This document shows, piece after piece, positions 63,220 to 64,000 of a DNA stretch of 64,000 nt. A program made the translations under genes and the position numbers. The notes under the pieces are model-generated. The model ran no database searches and had not been told where the DNA came from. It saw only the letters and a program-made list of their open reading frames with translations. Each line of letters begins with the position of its first letter. Positions within the stretch are counted from its first letter, which is position 1. Source of the DNA: Paralichthys olivaceus (taxonomy: Eukaryota; Chordata; Actinopteri; Pleuronectiformes; Paralichthyidae); assembly GCF_024713975.1 (NCBI RefSeq), contig NC_091111.1, positions 15,230,501-15,294,500 of the forward strand. The letters run 5' to 3'.

Positions 63220-64000
63220 TTATCGAAAATTCACAGAAACTACAGGTACAGGTGTATGACTCTAAAAATACCCCCGTAGTCTTTGCGCTATTTGTTGAAC
63301 TAAGAACAGGAGACTGAATATAATTCTTTGCTTGTCATGTGTATAAGAAGTCATGTTGATGACAGATGTGTCACCACTGTAAGGGTGTTTCATATTTGCT
63401 GGAAACTAGATATATATGAGATTTGTATTTCTACTTACACGTTGCAGATCTATGGAGCATAAAACACAATACACAGGACACACAGCTGCATATGGATCCA
63501 TGCATAGAGGGGAAATCTTTAAAAATAAGACAAGACAGAATTATATCAGCTATGGTAGATGCAGCATGTATTTAAATCATTGATTATTTAGGTTGCAACA
63601 GTTTATTCTATTTTTTTCTTGTGTATTTTAGTTTTATCTGCTTTTGTGACCTCAAACCTATCAAGTCACAGATTTGATTAAAATGGTATTTAATTCCATC
63701 TAATCTAATTTCAGTATATACAATAGAATCAAATAGATTTTAATAATCCCAGTTTGCTCCAAGATTACAGTAATGGCAGGAATAAAAAAGCGAAAATAAA
63801 AATATAGAAAGTGTAATATGAGTGAAAATAAAACATAAAGAGTAATGCAGAACCAGTGCCTTATAGAAATAACAATGGAAATAAAATAAGTTATGTGAGA
63901 CGGTAAACTATTACAGCAAGAGAAAGGAGTAATGTTGATGATAAGAGGAGTGAGTAATATGGAAGTAATATTGCACATATATGATGTGAACATTGGAGTA

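Larger units (their letters stand above)
58121..64000. other. AT-rich DNA to the right edge, probably a first intron
   Basis: No exon of a known family was recognised. It holds a pure C run at 58733-58763, TA repeats near 60168-60203 and a (GATA)n array at 63068-63219. A GC-richer patch at about 61660-62220 has long open frames on both strands but no familiar motif. The rest is AT-rich. Confidence 0.35.

Overview
The window is nuclear DNA of a teleost (ray-finned) fish. It has small introns with GT-AG borders, vertebrate protein families spliced over many exons, abundant CA, CT and GATA microsatellites, long poly-C/poly-G runs, and interspersed repeats of a kind common in fish genomes. I found no bacterial, phage or viral genes, no CRISPR array and no rRNA or tRNA gene.

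Left part, all on the minus strand. ppp4r3a (regulatory subunit 3A of protein phosphatase 4; 15 coding exons, 2301-9872) has its 3' UTR running toward position 1. Upstream of it lie erh (enhancer of rudimentary homolog; 4 exons, 12334-13923), a short papilin-like secreted matrix gene (12 coding exons, 14751-18532), a small single-exon coiled-coil gene (20186-20551) and xkr5 (XK-related 5; 7 exons, 23835-27773).

Middle and right part. A prdm1/Blimp-1 paralogue on the minus strand (29241 to about 37394) faces away from prep (prolyl endopeptidase) on the plus strand (48346-53626). About 11 kb without convincing coding sequence separates their starts. The prdm1-prep pairing matches human 6q21, so this spacer is the natural place to look for prdm1 enhancers. 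Beyond prep the DNA is AT-rich and gene-poor. A probable first exon of an unidentified plus-strand gene lies at 58105-58120, with everything to its right probably its first intron.

The genes do not form a pathway: a phosphatase regulator, an RNA-processing factor, a matrix protein, an XK-family membrane protein, a transcriptional repressor and a cytosolic peptidase. In human they sit on 14q (PPP4R3A, ERH, PAPLN), 8p23 (XKR5) and 6q21 (PRDM1, PREP), so the window joins blocks that are apart in mammals.

The points most worth a second look are an upstream in-frame ATG in prep that adds an Arg-rich, presequence-like N terminus; a papilin-like gene with no room for the spacer, Ig or PLAC modules and with an Asp at the Kunitz P1 position; a uORF in xkr5 whose stop overlaps the start codon; a (TG)n tract serving as an xkr5 splice acceptor; the uncharacterised coiled-coil gene; and a perfect YY1-type promoter motif in the prdm1-prep spacer. 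I did not find an obviously new multi-gene system. Exon borders were placed by hand from GT-AG sites, reading frame and remembered human proteins; no alignment or RNA data were used.
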